DNA of 22,856 bases, from the NCBI GenBank assembly GCA_903925515.1, contig CAIYFP010000327.1, positions 1 through 22,856 on the forward strand, in the 5' to 3' direction. The position numbers and the translations under genes were made by a program. The notes below the pieces were generated by a model, which was not told the origin of the DNA, did not search any database, and saw nothing but the letters and a program-made list of their open reading frames with translations. Shown one piece after another: positions 1 to 7,465 of the stretch. Each line of letters starts with the position of its first letter. Position 1 is the first letter of the stretch. The DNA comes from an uncultured Verrucomicrobiota bacterium (GTDB lineage Bacteria; Verrucomicrobiota; Verrucomicrobiia; Limisphaerales; UBA9464).

Positions 1-357
1 GTCTTCATCCGGCACTGGGTGCCGGAACTGGCCGACGTCCCCGACACCTACCTTCCCGCGCCCGAACGGATGTCGTTGGCGCAGCAAGGCGCCGCCGGGT
101 GCATGATCGGGCTCGACTACCCGCGCCCGGTCGTCGATTTCCGCCTTGCCACGGCCGAGGCCAAGCGCCGGATGCACGAGGCCCGGGCGTCCGAGGCCAC
201 CCGCTCCGAGGCGAGGCGCGTGTACCTGCGTCATGGGAGCCGCCGCCGCGCCGGTCACCGGGGATCGGACGCCGACGCGCGTCTTCGGGACGGGTTGCTG
301 GGGGATGCGAGGCCCTGCAACCCGGGCGGGTGGTTCCAGCCCGAGCTGCTCGGCTGA
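1..357 (+). CDS. Photolyase/cryptochrome family protein, C-terminal part (5' end outside window)
   Basis: The reading frame is open from base 1 and ends at a TGA at 355-357, so only the last 118 residues are visible. It opens with VFIRHWVPELADVPDTYLPA and continues with GCMIGLDYPRPVVDF. These blocks (IRxWVPEL, then YPxPVVD followed by an Ala/Arg-rich helix) are characteristic of the end of the FAD-binding domain of DNA photolyases and cryptochromes, which use light to repair pyrimidine dimers or act as blue-light receptors. The last 40 or so residues after YLRHGSRR are low-complexity and not recognisably conserved. The antenna domain, the tryptophan electron-transfer chain and most FAD contacts lie upstream of the window, so photolyase and cryptochrome cannot be told apart here. 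Confidence 0.75.
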   Translation, partial: VFIRHWVPELADVPDTYLPAPERMSLAQQGAAGCMIGLDYPRPVVDFRLATAEAKRRMHEARASEATRSEARRVYLRHGSRRRAGHRGSDADARLRDGLLGDARPCNPGGWFQPELLG

Positions 358-360
358 CCG

Positions 361-388
361 GGCCCGCCCGTTGGCATGGGCGGGGGCC
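361..388 (+). terminator. Possible terminator hairpin after the photolyase-family gene
   Basis: CCCGCCC at 363-369 pairs perfectly with GGGCGGG at 378-384 across an 8-base loop. An outer GG/CC adds to the stem with a bulge. It starts four bases after the stop codon. There is no T-run after the stem, so it may be a weak or factor-assisted terminator. Confidence 0.4.
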
Positions 389-446
389 GTGTGCAGCGAC
401 CAAGCCGCGCCTTGCGCTCCGGGTGTTCCGGCGGTTGAGTCCGCCC

Positions 447-1592
447 ATGCGATTTCATCATGCGGGCATGCTTTGCGTGGGCCTTGCCGTTGCCGGGTGC
501 GAGCAGGACGAGGTCAAGGTGTACGAGGTGGCCAAGGAACGCGCCGTGCAGGTGGCCGACGCCGGGCGCCCCGCCGTCGGCCCGTCGGCCGGCGCAGCAA
601 GGCAGGACGAGCCCGTCGCCGGCGAGGCGAAGGTCCCGTGGACCATCCCCGGAGGCTGGACCGAGAAGCCCACGGCCGGGGGCATGCGCCTCGCCAGCTA
701 CGGCGTGTCCGCCCCGGATGGCCGGGCCGTGGACATCTCCGTCGTCGCCCTCGGGGAGCAGGCCGGCACCGAGCTCGACAACGTCAACCGCTGGCGGCGC
801 GAGCTGGAGTTGCCCCCCATCGAGGAGGCCCAGCTCGGGTCCGTCCGCACCCCCGTCAAGGTCGGGCGCGCCCCGGCCTTCCTCTACGACCAGACCAGCT
901 CCGCCGCCGTCATCGACGGCAAGCACAAGAAGCGCACGCTTGCCGCCATCCTCCCGGCCGGGGGCATGACCGTCTTTTTCAAGGCCATGGGCGAGGCCGC
1001 GCTCGTCGAGCAGGAAAAGGCCCGGTACATCGAGTGGCTTGCCTCCGTGAAGGCCGGGCCGGAGCCCGACGAATCCGGGACCTCGACGGCATCCTCGCCA
1101 TCCGCTTCATCCGTTCCCGGCGCGGCCGGCGTCGCACCCGTGTCCCCGGGAGGGAGCGCCGCCACCACGGCCGGCGGCGGCGACGGCCTTCCCACATGGA
1201 AGGCACCCGCGCATTGGAAGCCCGGCGGCCCCCGCCCCATGCGCCTCGCCAGCTTCGAGATTCCCGGCGACGGCGAGCCCGGCGACGTCTCCATCAGCAA
1301 CCTTTCCGGCACCGGCGGCGGCTTGCTTTCCAACGTCAATCGTTGGCGCGGCCAGGTGGGGATGGCTCCGCTCGACGACGCCGGGCTCTCCCGCGAGACG
1401 ATCTCCATGGTGCTCGAAGGCGGACGCAAGGCCACCGTCGTGGACCTCGGTGGATCGGGGCCCAAGCGCATCCTTGGCGCCATCGTCCCCGACGGCGACA
1501 AGACATGGTTCTTCAAGCTCACCGCCCCCGATGCCCTCGCCCGCAAGGAGAAGGAGGCGTTCATGGGATGGGTGAAGTCCCTGAAATGGTGA
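447..1592 (+). CDS. Uncharacterised lipoprotein with two tandem copies of one domain
   Basis: This is a 381-residue protein of unknown function. The ATG at 447 was chosen because it gives a short signal peptide ending in a lipobox (LAVAGC, lipidated Cys18); a second Met at residue 8 would also keep the lipobox. The open frame extends further upstream, but that part overlaps the previous gene and is not protein-like. Two homologous domains follow: residues about 63-202 and 249-381. Both contain W-x5-W, then MRLAS, then NVNRWR, then an AAI[LV]P/GAIVPDG block, then FFK and a final W. A Ser/Ala/Gly/Pro-rich linker (about 203-248) separates them. The GNAT gene starts 22 bases downstream, so the two may be co-transcribed. 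Membrane anchoring is inferred from the lipobox. Confidence 0.85.
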   Translation: MRFHHAGMLCVGLAVAGCEQDEVKVYEVAKERAVQVADAGRPAVGPSAGAARQDEPVAGEAKVPWTIPGGWTEKPTAGGMRLASYGVSAPDGRAVDISVVALGEQAGTELDNVNRWRRELELPPIEEAQLGSVRTPVKVGRAPAFLYDQTSSAAVIDGKHKKRTLAAILPAGGMTVFFKAMGEAALVEQEKARYIEWLASVKAGPEPDESGTSTASSPSASSVPGAAGVAPVSPGGSAATTAGGGDGLPTWKAPAHWKPGGPRPMRLASFEIPGDGEPGDVSISNLSGTGGGLLSNVNRWRGQVGMAPLDDAGLSRETISMVLEGGRKATVVDLGGSGPKRILGAIVPDGDKTWFFKLTAPDALARKEKEAFMGWVKSLKW

Positions 1593-1614
1593 CGCCCCGG
1601 CCGGAAAGCCGCCC

Positions 1615-2172
1615 ATGAACATCGCGAACGCTTCCTTCCGCGACGTCATCCCGGATGAGGCGGCCGCCCTCCAGCCCATGGCCGCCCGTATCTGGTGGGA
1701 TTGCTACCGCGGCATGATCTCCGACGTGCAGATCGCCCGGATGCTCGAGGCAATGTATGACCCGGCCCGCGTGGCCGGGGAACTGCGGGCCGGCGTCCGA
1801 TGGGAATGGCTGCTGCTCGGCTGCGCCCCGGCCGGGTACCTGTCATGGGAGCTGCGCGAGGGCACGTTGCACCTGCACAAGCTGTACCTTGAGAAGGCAT
1901 GGCACGGGCAGGGGCTCGGCCAACACATGTTGTCCCATGTGGACGACCGCGCCCGCGCGTCGGGGGCGTCCCGGATCGAGCTGCGGGTCAACCGCGCCAA
2001 CGACCGCGCCCTTCGCGCCTACCACCGCGCCGGCTACCACCGCGTCGCCGACGACGTTCGCGACATCGGCCACGGCTTCGTCATGGACGACCACATCCTT
2101 GCGCGCGACCTGGGGCCAACAAGCGAGGTCGCCGGGCGGTCCGGGCCGGGTCAGGGCGGATCGGGCGTGTAG
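1615..2172 (+). CDS. GNAT-family N-acetyltransferase
   Basis: This 185-residue protein has the GNAT fold pattern. Motif A, where the acetyl-CoA pyrophosphate binds, is at residues 88-106 (LHKLYLEKAWHGQGLGQHML, with the Q/R-x-x-G-x-G/A loop as HGQGLG). It is followed by the motif B block IELRVNRANDRALRAYHRAGY (about 121-141). The Asn-rich NRAND segment and the AYHRAGY helix are typical of acyltransferases of the RimI/PhnO type, but the acceptor (protein, small amine or antibiotic) cannot be read from the sequence. The last 18 or so residues after ILARDLG look like an unconserved tail. The gene lies 22 bases after the lipoprotein gene and has only a weak GGAAAG as possible ribosome binding site. 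Confidence 0.88.
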   Translation: MNIANASFRDVIPDEAAALQPMAARIWWDCYRGMISDVQIARMLEAMYDPARVAGELRAGVRWEWLLLGCAPAGYLSWELREGTLHLHKLYLEKAWHGQGLGQHMLSHVDDRARASGASRIELRVNRANDRALRAYHRAGYHRVADDVRDIGHGFVMDDHILARDLGPTSEVAGRSGPGQGGSGV

Positions 2173-2551
2173 CCCGTGCCGCGCCCGACAACCCACGGAT
2201 GTCCCGCGATGCCGTGTCGGGCGAGCGCTTGCCGGGACTCGCCCGCCCCGAGGGGTCGGCCTTCCCCGCAAGGCCCTTCAGCAAGAATCGGTCGGGGAGC
2301 CCACGTTCCCATTCGTGGAAGGGCCAGTGCCCGTGAGCTGTCGGGAGCGTTCCTTGCCATGCACCGGGATGGCCTTGCCAGATTGCGGTGCCGTTCATGG
2401 ACATCGGCGGATGGCCGATGACCCTCGCCGGGGCCTTCATGGAACCGGCACGCGGCCGGACGGGAGGAGAGGTCGCTTCGGGGCGGGAACCGGCGCCTGC
2501 TGCGGTCCCGTCGCATGGCAACCGAGGAGGGACGTCGGGGGGGCGGAAAAG
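2173..2551. other. Gene-free stretch of 379 bases
   Basis: I find no protein-like frame here; the short open frames have arginine/proline-rich, GC-driven composition. The only clear structure is a perfect 9-bp inverted repeat, CGCCCGACA at 2182-2190 against TGTCGGGCG at 2215-2223, ten bases after the GNAT stop. It has a 24-base loop and no T-run, so it is at best a weak terminator for the upstream operon. The remainder may be decayed sequence. Confidence 0.5.
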
Positions 2552-2626
<75 letters not shown>

Positions 2627-2640
<14 letters not shown>

Positions 2641-3142
2641 GCCGTGAAGGCCTAGATTGCGAGACACGGGCCGCGCCGGGCAAACCCTTTTTGGGGCGTT
2701 GGGTGCTCGTCGCCCCAGCCATGCCCCGCGCCGGACCCTTGCCTCGCGGCATCAGGCGAAACCCCATGGGAAGAAGGTCCTGCACCGGAACGGATCGCTC
2801 GATGCCGTCGATGTGGACCACGGCGTCGGGCGCGAGCTCAAGCATCCATTGACGGCATGCGCCGCAGGGGGAACGACCCTCGGGCCCGAGGCCGGCATGG
2901 GCGTCGAGGCATGAGACCGCGACCGCAAGGATGCGCCGTGCGCCGGCCGTGATCGCCGCCGCCAATGCGGCCCGCTCCGCGCACAACGTGAGACCGTAGC
3001 TTGCGTTCTCCACGTTGCAGCCGGGGAACATTCGGCCGTCGTGGGCGAGCACCACCGCGCCCACCCGGAATTGGGAGTAGGGTGCGTGCGCAGGGACGGC
3101 GGCGGCGCGCGCGGCCGCAAGGAGCGCGTCGCGGGACGGCAT
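2627..3142 (-). CDS. cdd: Cytidine deaminase
   Basis: Cytidine deaminase hydrolyses cytidine and deoxycytidine to the uridine forms in pyrimidine salvage. The zinc site is complete: CAERAAL at residues 54-60 (Cys54 ligand, Glu56 proton shuttle) and PCGACRQ at 92-98 (Cys93 and Cys96 ligands). The substrate-binding block GCNVENASYG is at 41-50. The conserved fold ends near LLPMGF (residue 128). The frame runs on for 43 basic, low-complexity residues and stops inside the tRNA-Ser gene, which is unusual. The ATG at 3142 lies 14 bases after the thioredoxin gene's stop; an alternative GTG at 3160 would overlap that stop as GTGA, adding six residues. The two genes probably share a transcript. Confidence 0.92.
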
Positions 3143-3156
3143 GGACGCCTGGCCGG

Positions 3157-3603
3157 TCACTTCCCGGACTTGTTCCACTCGCCGATCTTGGCGATGAACG
3201 CGTCGGGCCCGCCCCGGAGGTAGCCGACCTGGCGGCCCAGCTCCTTCCCGTCGGCGTCCACGAGGACGAACGTGGGGAACCCGTTGACCTTGTACTGTTT
3301 CTTGAGCGCGTCGTTTTGCTTCTTGGTGGCCTCGGGGATGGCTTTCTTGCTGGGGAAGTCCAGCTCGACGAGCACGACGTTCTTGGCGGCGAACTCGGTG
3401 AACGCCTTCTGGTCGAGCGACTCCTTCTTCATCTTGATGCACCACCCGCACCAGTCGGACCCGGTGAAGTCCAGCAGGATGGGTTGGCCCTGTTTCTTGG
3501 CGAGGGCCTTGGCGGCCTCGAAGTCCGTTCCCCAACCCTCCGCGCCCAGCAAACGGGCTGCCAGCAACAGGGCGGACCCCAACGCGACGATGTTCTTGCT
3601 CAT
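3157..3603 (-). CDS. Exported thioredoxin-like protein
   Basis: This 148-residue protein has a short N-terminal signal (residues 1 to about 21, hydrophobic core IVALGSALLLAARLLGA), so it should act outside the cytoplasm. The thioredoxin fold follows, with the redox motif WCGWC at 51-55 in the context LLDFTGSDWCGWCIKMKKE, and the cis-proline loop NGFPTFVLVDADGK at 108-120. This resembles the thioredoxin-like disulfide reductases that are common as small exported proteins in Verrucomicrobiota and Planctomycetota. A likely role is to keep exported or cytochrome c thiols reduced; the target cannot be seen. I chose ATG 3603 over the open upstream Met at 3651 because it places the signal peptide at the N-terminus. 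The stop is followed directly by cdd. Confidence 0.88.
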   Translation of the reverse strand: MSKNIVALGSALLLAARLLGAEGWGTDFEAAKALAKKQGQPILLDFTGSDWCGWCIKMKKESLDQKAFTEFAAKNVVLVELDFPSKKAIPEATKKQNDALKKQYKVNGFPTFVLVDADGKELGRQVGYLRGGPDAFIAKIGEWNKSGK

Positions 3604-3685
3604 GTTTGTCGTGGAATATGTGACGTGCGCCTCGGGCAGGGCGCCCGCCATCGCGGCCGCCCGGCCCTGCTCGTGATGACTCCAT

Positions 3686-3727
3686 GTCGCCGCGTCGGTT
3701 TCAATGGGTTTTCACCCCAACGGCGAC
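3686..3727 (-). terminator. Possible terminator or structured spacer after hslR
   Basis: GTCGCCG at 3686-3692 is the inverted copy of CGGCGAC at 3721-3727. A smaller TGGG/CCCA hairpin (3705-3708 with 3716-3719) sits inside. It lies in the 199-base gap between hslR and the thioredoxin-like gene. No T-run follows, so its function as a terminator of the zinc operon is uncertain. Confidence 0.3.
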
Positions 3728-3802
3728 GGGGGACGTCGAGGGCGGATCAAGCCGCTGCCGCAGGCATGGCATGGCGGCCGTGGCGGTTTCGAGGGCACGC
3801 GC

Positions 3803-4192
3803 CTACACGGGCGGTTCCTGCCGGCTTGTTCCGCCCATGAAGGCGTCCATGCGGCGGCGGTTGCGCTTGGTGGGGCGGCCGCCGGAGGGCGGTCGAAGGG
3901 CGGCTTGATCTCGGGCGCGTTGACGGGCGGCCTCGATGGCCTCGGGCGGGGTGAGGTCCTCGGCGTACAACGGGACCCTCGGCGCACCCACGCGGGACTT
4001 GGGGAAGCCGAGGACGCGGAGGACGCGATGGAGGAAGTCGGCGCGAATGACGACGGACTCCCCGGGCTGGAGGAAGCGCGCGGGCTTGGCGGGTAGGTCT
4101 TGGACCGTCACGCGCCCGGCACGGATGGCCGCGACGGCCATGGACCGGGTCTTGAAGGCGCGCACGGCCCAAAGCCAGAGGTCGAGGCGCAT
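3803..4192 (-). CDS. hslR: S4-domain RNA-binding protein, Hsp15 (HslR) family
   Basis: This 129-residue protein opens with the S4 RNA-binding fold (MRLDLWLWAVRAFKTRSMAVAAIRAGRV, then PGESVVIR), about residues 1-70. It ends with the basic block GRPTKRNRRRMDAF, a hallmark of the Hsp15 family. In E. coli Hsp15 binds 50S subunits that carry a stalled nascent chain and helps recycle them. The family usually has about 130 residues, so this copy is complete. It starts 2 bases after the zur stop codon and is therefore almost certainly translated from the zinc operon mRNA. This is a notable placement for a ribosome-rescue factor. Confidence 0.9.
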   Translation of the reverse strand: MRLDLWLWAVRAFKTRSMAVAAIRAGRVTVQDLPAKPARFLQPGESVVIRADFLHRVLRVLGFPKSRVGAPRVPLYAEDLTPPEAIEAARQRARDQAALRPPSGGRPTKRNRRRMDAFMGGTSRQEPPV

Positions 4193-4194
4193 GG

Positions 4195-4725
4195 TCAGGG
4201 CTCCCGGCGGGGACCGGGACGGCCCGGAAGCCCGGCCGGGTCGGCGGCGTCAGGGTGCTCCTTGCAACGGGGGCAGACGCCGAAGAACTGAAGGTGATGG
4301 GCGATTTGGGAGAAGCCGTGGCGGAGGGCGAGGTCGGCCTCGAGCTGGGGCGGAAGGCAGGCGTCGATCTCGACGACGATGTTGCAAACGCGGCAGACGA
4401 GGTGGTGGTGGTGGCGCGGGTCGTCGGCGTCGGACAATTCGAAGCGGGCGGTGCCGTCGCCGAAGTCGCAGCGTCGGACGAGGCCCATTTCGAGAAGGGT
4501 GTGCATGGTGCGGTAGATGGTGGCGAGGTCACAGTCGGACTTGCCGAGGGCGTGGTGGATCTGGCGGTTGGTGAGCGGGATGGCGTGGCTGCGGAGGACG
4601 TCAAGGATGGCTTGGCGGGGGCCGGTGATCTTGCGGCTTTGGGCACGGAGCCGGGCGGTGAGGTCGGAGAGGGGCTGCTGGACAAGGCGCCGGGGGTGGG
4701 CGTGCTGAGGGCAGGGTTGGTTCAT
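4195..4725 (-). CDS. zur: Fur-family metalloregulator, probably the zinc repressor Zur
   Basis: This 176-residue protein has the Fur layout. A winged helix-turn-helix covers residues about 20-95 (GPRQAILDVL, then LTNRQIHHAL, then LATIYRTMHTLLEMGLV). A dimerisation domain follows with the metal-binding HHHHLVCRVC at 105-114 and the second Cys pair CPRC at 151-154; together these four Cys form the structural zinc site. Fur-family members sense iron, zinc, manganese or peroxide. Zinc is inferred here because the gene overlaps znuB by 4 bases (ATGA) at the end of a zinc transporter operon. The N-terminus (MNQPCPQHAH) has an extra Cys and His residues. Zur would repress the operon, including itself, when zinc is sufficient. 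Confidence 0.9.
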   Translation of the reverse strand: MNQPCPQHAHPRRLVQQPLSDLTARLRAQSRKITGPRQAILDVLRSHAIPLTNRQIHHALGKSDCDLATIYRTMHTLLEMGLVRRCDFGDGTARFELSDADDPRHHHHLVCRVCNIVVEIDACLPPQLEADLALRHGFSQIAHHLQFFGVCPRCKEHPDAADPAGLPGRPGPRREP

Positions 4726-5540
4726 GGCCTTGCGGGGGAACGAAGCCGGGCGACCAGCAAGGAGGCCGCGAAGAGGGCTCCGAAGGTCATGGTGACGGTG
4801 GGGCCAGTGGGGAGGTTGAGCGGGTAGGAGAGGAGGACGCCGCCGACGGCGCCCGTGAGGCCGAACGCAACGGTCAGCAGGACATGCGCGCGGAGGGTGT
4901 GGACGAGCATGCGGGCGGTCGCCGGGGGAAGGACGACCATGGAGGTGACCAGCAGGATGCCCAGCGCCCGGATGCTCAGGGACACGGCAAGGGTCAGCAG
5001 GATCACGAAGCCGTAGTTGAGGAGCCGCACCCGCGCACCGGAGACATGGGCGAGGTCCTCGTGGGCCGCAAGCAAGGCGAGCGGGTTGAGGCTGGCCAGC
5101 ACGGCGACGGTCACGGCCACGGCCGCGGCGGCGGCCCACGCCACGTCCGACCACCCCACCGAGAGCACGTCGCCAAGGAGGTACTTGTCCAGCTCGGCCC
5201 AGCGATTGCGCTGGAGGCTCAGGAGGATGACGCCCATGGCGACGGACACGGACAGGAGCACGGCCATGATCGTGTCGTTGAGAAGGCGCGTGCGCTCGCG
5301 CAGCCACAGCATCGTGACCGCCACCATGATGCAGAACGACAGGACCGGGAGGGTGGGGTCCTCGAATCCTGCAAGGAAGCCCGCCGCCACCCCCGTGAGC
5401 GCCGAGTGCGCGATGGTGTCGCTGAAGAACGACATGCGCCGGGCCGTGACAAAGACGCCGAGAAGGCCGCAGGCCGGGCCCAAGGCCAAGGCCATCAGCA
5501 ACGCCCGTTGCATGAACGGCTCCATGAGGAAGTCCGGCAT
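4722..5540 (-). CDS. znuB: Zinc ABC transporter, membrane permease
   Basis: This 272-residue integral membrane protein of the ABC-3 family is the transmembrane channel of the ZnuABC zinc importer. It has about eight hydrophobic segments, including LLMALALGPACGLLGVFV, the permease block SFFSDTIAHSALTGVAAGF, IRALGILLVTSMVVLPPATA and FGALFAASLLVA. The block FFSDTIAHSALTGVA is strongly conserved in manganese/zinc permeases. ATG 5540 was chosen over the open Met at 5591 because it falls 1 base after the znuC stop, giving a tight coupling. The stop overlaps the zur start as ATGA. Substrate zinc rather than manganese is inferred from the neighbours. Confidence 0.92.
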   Translation of the reverse strand: MPDFLMEPFMQRALLMALALGPACGLLGVFVTARRMSFFSDTIAHSALTGVAAGFLAGFEDPTLPVLSFCIMVAVTMLWLRERTRLLNDTIMAVLLSVSVAMGVILLSLQRNRWAELDKYLLGDVLSVGWSDVAWAAAAAVAVTVAVLASLNPLALLAAHEDLAHVSGARVRLLNYGFVILLTLAVSLSIRALGILLVTSMVVLPPATARMLVHTLRAHVLLTVAFGLTGAVGGVLLSYPLNLPTGPTVTMTFGALFAASLLVARLRSPARP

Positions 5541-5541
5541 G

Positions 5542-6366
5542 TCAGCGTCGGTGAAGGGTGATGGGGACGCCCTCGGGCGGGACGGGCGCATGGGAATGGT
5601 GATGGTGATGGTACGGCGTGACGTGGATGCCGTACGCGGCCTTCAGGGAGTTGGCGTTGATGACCTCCTCGGGGCGGCCCTCGCAGCAGATCACGCCGTT
5701 GAGCGCATAGACCCATGAGGCCCGACGGAACACCATGCCGAGGTCGTGGGATACCAGCACGATCGTGATGCCGAGGCGGGCATGGACGTCGCCGATGAGC
5801 TGGTAGAAGTCCTGCTCGCCGGGGGTGTCCACGCCGGCCGTGGGCTCGTCGAGGAGCAGCAGCTCCGGGTCGCCCAGGAGGCTGTACGCGATCAGGACGC
5901 GCTGGAGTTGCCCGCCGGACAGCCCGGACAAGGGACGCGACAGCAACGGTTCCATGCCAAGCCCGGGCGCGTGTCGGAGGAGGATGTCGTCGGTCGCGCG
6001 CGTGCGCCGGAAGAACCAAAGGCGGGTGTCGGGGCGGCGCAGCGCAAGGAACTCGCGGACGCAAAGCGCGAACGACGGATCGAGGGGGAGGCGCTGGGGG
6101 ACATATCCGACGCGGCGGAGGACCTTGGGGCCCACGGGCTCGCCGAGGATGCGGACGTTGCCGGCGTCGAGCCTCTGGAGGCCGAGCAGGCAGCGCAGGA
6201 GGGTGGTCTTGCCCGAGCCGTTGGGGCCGATGAGGGCCACCATTTGGCCCATGGGCACGCGAAGGTTGACTCCGCGCAGCACGTCGGTGTCGCCGAGGCG
6301 CACGCGGGCGTCGTGGACCTCGATGGCGGCAGGGGCGGGGCGGGCGTTGGAGGCGCCCGGGGTCAT
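5542..6366 (-). CDS. znuC: Zinc ABC transporter, ATP-binding subunit with a histidine-rich tail
   Basis: This 274-residue ABC ATPase has every catalytic element: Walker A GPNGSGKTT at 47-55, Q-loop Gln91, signature LSGGQ at 149-153, Walker B LLLLDEP at 169-175 and the switch His at 207. It powers zinc import through ZnuB. Its start codon overlaps the znuA stop as ATGA. The oddity is the C-terminus: after the usual end of the fold there is a run HHHHHSH (253-259) in a 24-residue tail. That tail is cytoplasmic, so it could bind zinc on arrival or sense its level, but this is inference. Histidine-rich stretches are more usual in the binding protein than in the ATPase. Confidence 0.95.
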   Translation of the reverse strand: MTPGASNARPAPAAIEVHDARVRLGDTDVLRGVNLRVPMGQMVALIGPNGSGKTTLLRCLLGLQRLDAGNVRILGEPVGPKVLRRVGYVPQRLPLDPSFALCVREFLALRRPDTRLWFFRRTRATDDILLRHAPGLGMEPLLSRPLSGLSGGQLQRVLIAYSLLGDPELLLLDEPTAGVDTPGEQDFYQLIGDVHARLGITIVLVSHDLGMVFRRASWVYALNGVICCEGRPEEVINANSLKAAYGIHVTPYHHHHHSHAPVPPEGVPITLHRR

Positions 6367-7373
6367 TCGAGGGAGGAGACCAGCGCCCTGAGGTTGCGGC
6401 GCATGCCATCCTCGTAGAAGGCCGCGCCGGGCTTGCCGGTCTCAAGAACGTCCAGCTCGGCGAACTTCACGGACAAGTCCTTGGTGAGCTGGCGGACAAG
6501 GCGGGGGTTGAACTGGGGCTCGGAAAAGATGACGCGAACGCCCTTGCTGCGGATCGCGGCGGAGAGGCGAGCCAGGTCCTTGGGGGAAGGTTCCACGGCG
6601 GGGGCCTCCTCGACGACGCCAACAAGGTCAAGGTCGTAACGGCGGCAGAGGTAGGGAAAGGCGTCGTGAAAGGTGACAATCGGCTTGCGGGCATGGGGCT
6701 GGAGCGCGGACGCCAGCTCGGCATGGAGGGCATGGAGGCGCTCGGCATAGGCCTTGCCGCGCGCGGCGTAGGCTTCCTTGTGTTCGGGGTCGGCGGCGGA
6801 GAGGGCGGCCACGATGTTGCTGACGGCGTGGCGGGCAAAGATGGGGTCGAGCCAGAGGTGAGGGTTGGGCGCCTCGCCGGCCGCGTCATGGTCGTGGTCG
6901 TGGTGATGGTGGCCGGAGCCGGACTTGGGGTCGGATACGTCGAGCTCGGGGAGGTGATAGATCAACCCGGCCTTGGGGAAGCCATCGGAGATCCGGACGA
7001 CCTTGGAGGCGGCATCGCGGGCGTTGTTGCGGATGGCCTTGTCGAGCCAGGACTCGATGCCGAGGCCGTTGGCAAGGATGAGGTTGGCCTTGCGGATGCG
7101 TTGGATGTCGCGGGGCTTGAGGTGGAAGTCGTGGGGGCCCACGTCGCCGGGGAGGAGCAGTTCAACATCGGCGTCGGGTCCGGCGACGTTGAGGGTCCAG
7201 GAGTGAATGGGGGCGAAGGTGGCGAGGACGGCGGGGCGCGGGGCGGCGAGGGCGCGGGGATGGCCTAGGACGAGGGAGAGCGCGAGCGCGAGGAGGAGCA
7301 GGAAGGGCGAGGGGAGGAAGCGGAGGGAGCGGAGGAAGTGCAGGGGGAGGGTGCGTGGGCGAGGGGAGGGCAT
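6363..7373 (-). CDS. znuA: Zinc ABC transporter, substrate-binding protein
   Basis: This 336-residue exported protein of the cluster A-I metal-binding family captures zinc outside the inner membrane. Residues 1-43 form a signal peptide with a basic N-region, a leucine-rich core and a likely cleavage after ALA. The metal site is recognisable: His81/His84 in PGDVGPHDFHLKP, His172 in NPHLWLDP, His236 in VTFHDAFPYL, and an acidic ligand in the FSEPQFNP region. A histidine/aspartate-rich loop at 155-163 (HHHHDHDHD) is the hallmark that separates zinc binders from manganese binders in this family. ATG 7373 gives the signal peptide at the N-terminus; the open Met at 7457 would run over the terminator of the previous operon. 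It is the first gene of the operon. Confidence 0.94.
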   Translation of the reverse strand: MPSPRPRTLPLHFLRSLRFLPSPFLLLLALALSLVLGHPRALAAPRPAVLATFAPIHSWTLNVAGPDADVELLLPGDVGPHDFHLKPRDIQRIRKANLILANGLGIESWLDKAIRNNARDAASKVVRISDGFPKAGLIYHLPELDVSDPKSGSGHHHHDHDHDAAGEAPNPHLWLDPIFARHAVSNIVAALSAADPEHKEAYAARGKAYAERLHALHAELASALQPHARKPIVTFHDAFPYLCRRYDLDLVGVVEEAPAVEPSPKDLARLSAAIRSKGVRVIFSEPQFNPRLVRQLTKDLSVKFAELDVLETGKPGAAFYEDGMRRNLRALVSSLE

Positions 7374-7386
7374 GGAAACTGGGGGA

Positions 7387-7402
7387 TGGATTTGCAAATG
7401 GA
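7387..7402. promoter_or_regulatory. Candidate Zur operator upstream of znuA
   Basis: The 16-base element TGGATTTGCAAATGGA lies 14 bases upstream of the znuA ATG and contains the perfect palindrome ATTTGCAAAT (7390-7399). It matches an element upstream of the dksA-like gene (8641-8656) at 13 of 16 positions. Binding here would block transcription start or early elongation of the zinc operon. Binding by Zur is inferred from position, symmetry and recurrence only. Confidence 0.55.
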
Positions 7403-7420
7403 TTGCATCTTCGGGGGCCA

Positions 7421-7450
7421 CAACAAACCGCCGCCCGTGGAGGGCGGCGG
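7421..7450 (-). terminator. Rho-independent terminator of the dksA-rpmG-rpsR operon
   Basis: CCGCCGCCC (7428-7436) pairs perfectly with GGGCGGCGG (7442-7450) across a 5-base loop. On the minus strand the stem is followed by TTTGTTG. It begins 16 bases after the rpsR stop codon and separates this operon from znuA, which reads in the same direction. Confidence 0.85.
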
Positions 7451-7465
7451 CATGCATGGCCCGCG

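Noticed and set aside
146..1618. 490-codon plus-strand frame overlapping the lipoprotein gene
   Set aside because: Arg/Pro/His-rich, no motif, and the alternative frame has a lipobox and two conserved repeats.
3143..3685. Upstream extension of the cytidine deaminase frame
   Set aside because: It reads across the thioredoxin-like gene in another frame and is not protein-like; the deaminase fold starts at 3142.
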